From assembly GCA_916720285.1 (NCBI GenBank), contig CAKAQP010000066.1:1-11073 (forward strand): DNA of 11,073 nt, read 5' to 3'. How positions within the stretch are numbered: position 1 is the first letter of the stretch; each line of letters starts with the position of its first letter. Below the pieces are notes generated by a model. It was given only the letters and a program-made list of their open reading frames with translations. It did not search any database and was not told the DNA's origin. The position numbers and the translations under genes are program-made. The DNA comes from an uncultured Lachnoanaerobaculum sp. Lineage in GTDB: Bacteria > Bacillota > Clostridia > Lachnospirales > Lachnospiraceae. Shown here piece after piece: positions 7,625-11,073 of this stretch.

Positions 7625-9538
7625 CTATGCATCTATTACCGCTTCTCTTGCATGCTCATGTATAAAGTTTCTTCTCGGAGCCACATCAGACCCCATTAAA
7701 AGTTCAGTTATCTCACTTGCAAGTCTTGCATCTTCTATTTCAACTTTTTTCAGCACTCTTCTTTCAGGGTCAAGAGTTGTCTCCCAAAGCTGCTCGGCAT
7801 CCATCTCTCCAAGTCCCTTATATCTTTGCAGAGTGAAATTGTCCTTATGTTTCTTTTTATAATCTTCCAATGCCTTTTCATCATATAGATAGATGCCCTC
7901 ACCTCTTTTCGGTACCACCTTAAAAAGCGGAGGCATTGCAATATATACATGTCCGTCATATATCAGCTCAGGCATAAATCTGTAGAGGAAAGTCAAAAGC
8001 AAAGTATCTATATGACTTCCGTCCACGTCCGCATCGGTCATAAGTATTATCTTGTCATAACGAAGTTTTGAAATATCAAAATCATTACCATAACCTTCAG
8101 AAAATCCGCAGCCGAAAGTATTTATCATTGTTTTTATCTCGGCATTTGCAAGTACCTTATCTATAGAGGCCTTCTCAACATTTAATATCTTACCTCTTAT
8201 CGGTAAAATAGCCTGGAAATTTCTGTTTCTTGCAGTCTTTGCAGAACCGCCGGCAGAATCTCCCTCTACTATAAATATCTCGCATTTACTCGGATCTTTT
8301 GACTCACAGTTTGCAAGTTTGCCATTTGACTCAAATGAAAACTTTGATTTTGTGAGCATGTTTGTCTTGGCTCTTTCTTCAGCCTTTCTTATCTTGGCTG
8401 ATTTTTCCGCACAGGAAATTATAGATTTTACTACATCTACATTTCTGTCAAAGTACCTTGTAAGCTCATCTCCCGTAACCGTAAGTACCGCCCTTGTAGC
8501 ATCGGCTGATGCGAGTTTTGTCTTTGTTTGCCCCTCAAACATAGGATTTGGATGCTTCACACTTATAATAGCAGTCATACCGTTTCTTGTATCCGCTCCG
8601 GTAAAATTGCTGTCTTTATCCTTTAATATACCAAGGTCTCTGGCATAAGTATTTATAAGTCCTGTAAACTTTGTCTTGAAACCTGCAATATGTGTACCGC
8701 CCTCCTGGGTAAATATATTATTACAAAATCCAAGTATATTTTCTTCAAATGCGTCCACAAATTGTATTGCTATCTCCACATCAATATTATCGCATATTCC
8801 CTTGTAGAGTATAGGTGCATGCATTACTTCCTTACCCTTATTAAGTTCTTTTACATATGCCACTATACCTTCCGGCTCATGGAAAACTATTTCTTCATGT
8901 TCATTCTCTCTTAAGTTTTTAAAATGTAAAATAAGACCCGGATTTAAATATGCACTTTCATGCATTCTGGACTTCAACCAGTCAGCCTTAAACTTTGTAA
9001 CTTCAAAGATAGTATCATCAGGTAGAAATGTGATTTCAGTACCTGTATTTCTCGTTTTTCCTATAGTTGGCAAAAGTCCCTTTTTTAATTCTACTGTAGG
9101 TATACCCTTTTCATATCTGTCATGATGTATATATCCGTCTCTTGATATTTTTATATCAAGAAAATTGGACAAAGCATTAACCACTGATGAACCTACACCA
9201 TGCAATCCACCACTGGTTTTATATGATTCATTATCAAATTTTCCGCCTGCATGTAAGGTGGACAATACCACTCTTTCCGCCGAAATACCCTTTTGATGCA
9301 TCTCAACCGGTATTCCTCTACCGTCATCCTTCACTGTACATGAGCCGTCCGCATTTAAAGTCACCCATATATTTTTACAAAATCCGGCCAAATGTTCATC
9401 GATTGAGTTATCCATTATCTCATAAATAAGATGGTTTAATCCCTTTACACCGACTCCACCGATATACATACCCGGCCTTACTCTAACAGCCTCAAGTCCT
9501 TCAAGTACTGTAATACTGCCTGCATTATAGTCCTGCAT
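7625..9538 (-). CDS. parE: Type II topoisomerase subunit B, most likely topoisomerase IV ParE
   Basis: The 637-residue ATPase subunit has a GHKL domain with VRVRPGMYIG (18-27), catalytic Glu40 and Asn44 in YEIMDNSIDE, DDGRGIP (71-77) and GGLHGVG (110-116). The transducer carries EGQTKTKL with Gln337 and Lys339. The TOPRIM part has EGDSAGG (425-431), DADVDGSHI (502-510) and QRYKGLGEM (571-579). All catalytic and metal-binding residues are intact and the length matches Gram-positive GyrB/ParE. GyrB and ParE are hard to separate by motif; I chose ParE because its partner lacks a true GyrA box. The ribosome site is AGTGAGG. No convincing promoter lies between it and rho, and a terminator hairpin ends only 16 nt before the start codon. 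Confidence 0.87.
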   Translation of the reverse strand: MQDYNAGSITVLEGLEAVRVRPGMYIGGVGVKGLNHLIYEIMDNSIDEHLAGFCKNIWVTLNADGSCTVKDDGRGIPVEMHQKGISAERVVLSTLHAGGKFDNESYKTSGGLHGVGSSVVNALSNFLDIKISRDGYIHHDRYEKGIPTVELKKGLLPTIGKTRNTGTEITFLPDDTIFEVTKFKADWLKSRMHESAYLNPGLILHFKNLRENEHEEIVFHEPEGIVAYVKELNKGKEVMHAPILYKGICDNIDVEIAIQFVDAFEENILGFCNNIFTQEGGTHIAGFKTKFTGLINTYARDLGILKDKDSNFTGADTRNGMTAIISVKHPNPMFEGQTKTKLASADATRAVLTVTGDELTRYFDRNVDVVKSIISCAEKSAKIRKAEERAKTNMLTKSKFSFESNGKLANCESKDPSKCEIFIVEGDSAGGSAKTARNRNFQAILPIRGKILNVEKASIDKVLANAEIKTMINTFGCGFSEGYGNDFDISKLRYDKIILMTDADVDGSHIDTLLLTFLYRFMPELIYDGHVYIAMPPLFKVVPKRGEGIYLYDEKALEDYKKKHKDNFTLQRYKGLGEMDAEQLWETTLDPERRVLKKVEIEDARLASEITELLMGSDVAPRRNFIHEHAREAVIDA

Positions 9539-9554
9539 AAAACCTCACTTTTAC

Positions 9555-9590
9555 AAAAATGTAACAGTCCGGCAAAACCAAACTGTTACA
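9555..9590 (-). terminator. Intrinsic terminator between rho and parE
   Basis: On the minus strand TGTAACAGT (9590-9582) pairs with ACTGTTACA (9568-9560). Two G-C and two U-G pairs extend the stem to 13 bp around a 5-nt loop, and TTTTT (9559-9555) follows. It begins 13 nt after the rho stop codon, so it should end the rho transcript. It also forms the leader of any transcript entering parE from upstream. Confidence 0.88.
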
Positions 9591-9603
9591 TTCATACTTT
9601 ATT

Positions 9604-11073
9604 TTACATCAATTGGCCATTTGCCAATATTTTTTCAACAAGTTCTTCATTGTTTTTTGTTGAATTGAATTCTTCAATAATTCTTTCGGCCACTTCATCA
9701 GGCTTTGCCAGATCTGTAGACTTTCTGATTATACTTACCACTTCGGCCTCTTCCTTGCTCAATAATAAATCATCTCTTCTTGTAGAGCTCTTTAAAACAT
9801 CTATCGCAGGGAAGATTCTCTTTTCCGACAGCTTTCTGTTAAGTACAAGTTCCATATTTCCCGTACCCTTAAACTCCTCAAATACAACATCATCCATTCT
9901 GCTTCCGGTATCTACCAAAGCTGTTGCAAGTATTGTGAGACTTCCGCCCTCTCTTATATTTCTTGCCGTTCCGAAGAAACGCTTAGGCATATGAAGTGCC
10001 GCAGGGTCAAGTCCTCCTGAAAGTGTCCTTCCGCTTGGTGCTATTGTAAGATTGTAAGCTCTTGCAAGTCTTGTAATGGAATCAAGTAATATCATTACAT
10101 CCTTTCCATGCTCTACAAGTCTTTTTGCTCTTTCAATAACCATCTCGGAAACTCTCTTATGTCTGTCCGGAAGTTCATCAAATGTGGAATATATAACTTC
10201 TACATTATCACCTACTATTGCCTCTTTGATATCTGTAACCTCTTCAGGTCTTTCATCTATAAGTAATATAATAAGATGCATATCCTTTTGATTTGTTGTA
10301 ATAGACTTTGCTATTTCCTTTAAAAGCGTAGTCTTACCTGCCTTTGGCTGTGAAACTATCATACCTCTTTGTCCTCTACCTATAGGTGAGAGCAAATCGA
10401 CTATTCTCATAGCTTTTGATGCGGAATCATCATTTGCCAAATGTATTCTGCTGTTTGGGAAAATAGGTGTCAAATCCTCAAAATTAGGTCTGGTTTCCAA
10501 AGTCTCAGGCGGGAAAGAGTTTACAGTATTTATATATAAAAGTGCCGCAAACTTTTCTGTAGCTGTTTTTATCTTTTTTATTCCTGATACCACATCACCT
10601 GTTTTCATTCTGAACTTTTTAATCTGTGCAGGTGAAACATACACATCATTATCGCCCGGTAAGAAATTTTCACATCTTATAAATCCGAAACCGTCAGGCA
10701 TTACCTCAAGTATACCCTCTGCAATCTCACCTGAATCCAGATCCCTTATATCTGTAGGATAATCTCTTGAAAATCCTGCTCCGAAGCGATTGTCATAGTA
10801 TTCATTTCTATATCCGGATTGATTTTGTAAAGGATATTGATTCGGATACTGGTTAGGATACTGATTTACATATTGATTTGAATTTACATACTGATTCTGA
10901 TTATTGTACTGGCCCTGATAATAATTAGGCATATTACCTTGAGCGCTTACTTGACTATACCTTTGTCCGTTTTGATATGTATTATTATATCCGTTATTTC
11001 TGCTTTGATTTGAAGTGCTTCTTTGTGCACTGTTATATGTACTTCTGGTTTGACCTGTATAATTACTCTGACC
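9604..11073 (-). CDS. rho: Transcription termination factor Rho, 5' end outside the window
   Basis: Rho is a hexameric RNA helicase that ends transcription at untranslated, C-rich RNA. The visible 489 residues (numbered here from the first codon in view) start with about 95 residues of N/Q/Y/S-rich, probably disordered sequence. The cold-shock-type RNA-binding domain follows at about 112-168 (DGFGFIRC, NDVYVSPAQI), then the RecA-like motor. That has Walker A QPKAGKTT at 242-249, Walker B ILLD and LDSITRLARAYN near 328-341, and the conserved SGGLDPAALHMPKRFFG. The ATG at 10930-10932 is not the likely start, because the frame stays open for 47 codons up to the window edge and the usual N-terminal helical domain has not yet appeared. 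The motor residues look intact. Confidence 0.95.
   Translation of the reverse strand, partial: GQSNYTGQTRSTYNSAQRSTSNQSRNNGYNNTYQNGQRYSQVSAQGNMPNYYQGQYNNQNQYVNSNQYVNQYPNQYPNQYPLQNQSGYRNEYYDNRFGAGFSRDYPTDIRDLDSGEIAEGILEVMPDGFGFIRCENFLPGDNDVYVSPAQIKKFRMKTGDVVSGIKKIKTATEKFAALLYINTVNSFPPETLETRPNFEDLTPIFPNSRIHLANDDSASKAMRIVDLLSPIGRGQRGMIVSQPKAGKTTLLKEIAKSITTNQKDMHLIILLIDERPEEVTDIKEAIVGDNVEVIYSTFDELPDRHKRVSEMVIERAKRLVEHGKDVMILLDSITRLARAYNLTIAPSGRTLSGGLDPAALHMPKRFFGTARNIREGGSLTILATALVDTGSRMDDVVFEEFKGTGNMELVLNRKLSEKRIFPAIDVLKSSTRRDDLLLSKEEAEVVSIIRKSTDLAKPDEVAERIIEEFNSTKNNEELVEKILANGQLM
10789..11073 (-). other. Asn/Gln/Tyr-rich prion-like segment of Rho
   Basis: Over 95 codons I count 21 Asn and 18 Gln (about 41 percent together) plus 16 Tyr. 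The first 47 residues contain no acidic residue. Such composition predicts intrinsic disorder and resembles prion-forming domains. It lies directly before the RNA-binding domain. Its upstream limit is outside the window. Confidence 0.85.
10831..10896 (-). repeat. Tandem NQY[V/P] tetrapeptide repeat inside rho
   Basis: Five copies of Asn-Gln-Tyr followed by Val or Pro occur; the last four are contiguous and the first is separated by Asn-Ser. All five 12-nt units use different codon combinations (AAT or AAC, CAG or CAA, and GTA, CCT or CCG), so the repeat is better preserved in protein than in DNA. Confidence 0.85.

Noticed and set aside
7750..7959. A 69-codon minus-strand frame inside parE
   Set aside because: It is in another frame within the conserved TOPRIM region of parE and has no recognisable features; a shadow of the real gene.
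9612..9628. Inverted repeat ATTGGC-N5-GCCAAT in the last codons of rho
   Set aside because: The 6-bp stem is inside coding sequence, has no T-run, and sits just before a far stronger terminator; a separate role is not supported.
1..11073. Mobile elements, CRISPR arrays, tRNA genes, phage or defence systems
   Set aside because: No direct repeat-spacer pattern, transposase or integrase motif, cloverleaf or defence protein was seen. Apart from the leftmost fragment and the 5' end of rho, which are cut by the window edges, all genes are intact housekeeping genes with uniform composition.

Overview
The window is an AT-rich chromosomal segment of housekeeping genes. It most likely comes from a low-GC Clostridia member, with Lachnospiraceae my best guess. 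The guess rests on strong AGGAGG-type ribosome sites, Gram-positive-type TopB and ParE/ParC proteins, and a Rho with an Asn/Gln-rich extension as seen in clostridial Rho proteins. I see no mobile element, CRISPR array, tRNA or rRNA, and no gene-free stretch longer than about 180 bases.

Layout, left to right. Bases 2-136 hold the 3' end of a plus-strand PHP-domain phosphoesterase gene. It converges on a shared hairpin terminator at 139-170. Everything else is on the minus strand, so it is transcribed right to left. First in transcription order is rho (9604-11073), whose 5' end lies outside the window and whose visible N-terminal part is a Q/N/Y-rich disordered stretch. A strong terminator (9555-9590) separates it from parE (7625-9538), which is followed 8 nt later by parC (5379-7616). 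Together these encode a type II topoisomerase, most likely topoisomerase IV. A 179-nt intergenic region then carries a 26-nt palindrome and a clear promoter for asd (4114-5199), aspartate-semialdehyde dehydrogenase, which has its own terminator. A second good promoter (3997-4025) drives a tight three-gene operon: galM (mutarotase), topB (topoisomerase III, overlapping galM by one base) and a stand-alone GlmU-acetyltransferase-like beta-helix protein.

Functionally, four genes deal with nucleic-acid topology or transcription termination (rho, parE, parC, topB). The rest are metabolic: asd supplies the branch point to lysine/diaminopimelate, threonine and methionine, and galM interconverts sugar anomers. 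The asd and galM promoters share a TTGCAA -35 box with 17-bp spacing.

No wholly new system is evident. The most interesting items are the prion-like extension of Rho, the terminator placed 16 nt before the parE start codon with no room for a promoter between, the palindrome about 60 bp upstream of the predicted asd start site, and the hairpin with U-tract at the very start of the galM transcript.
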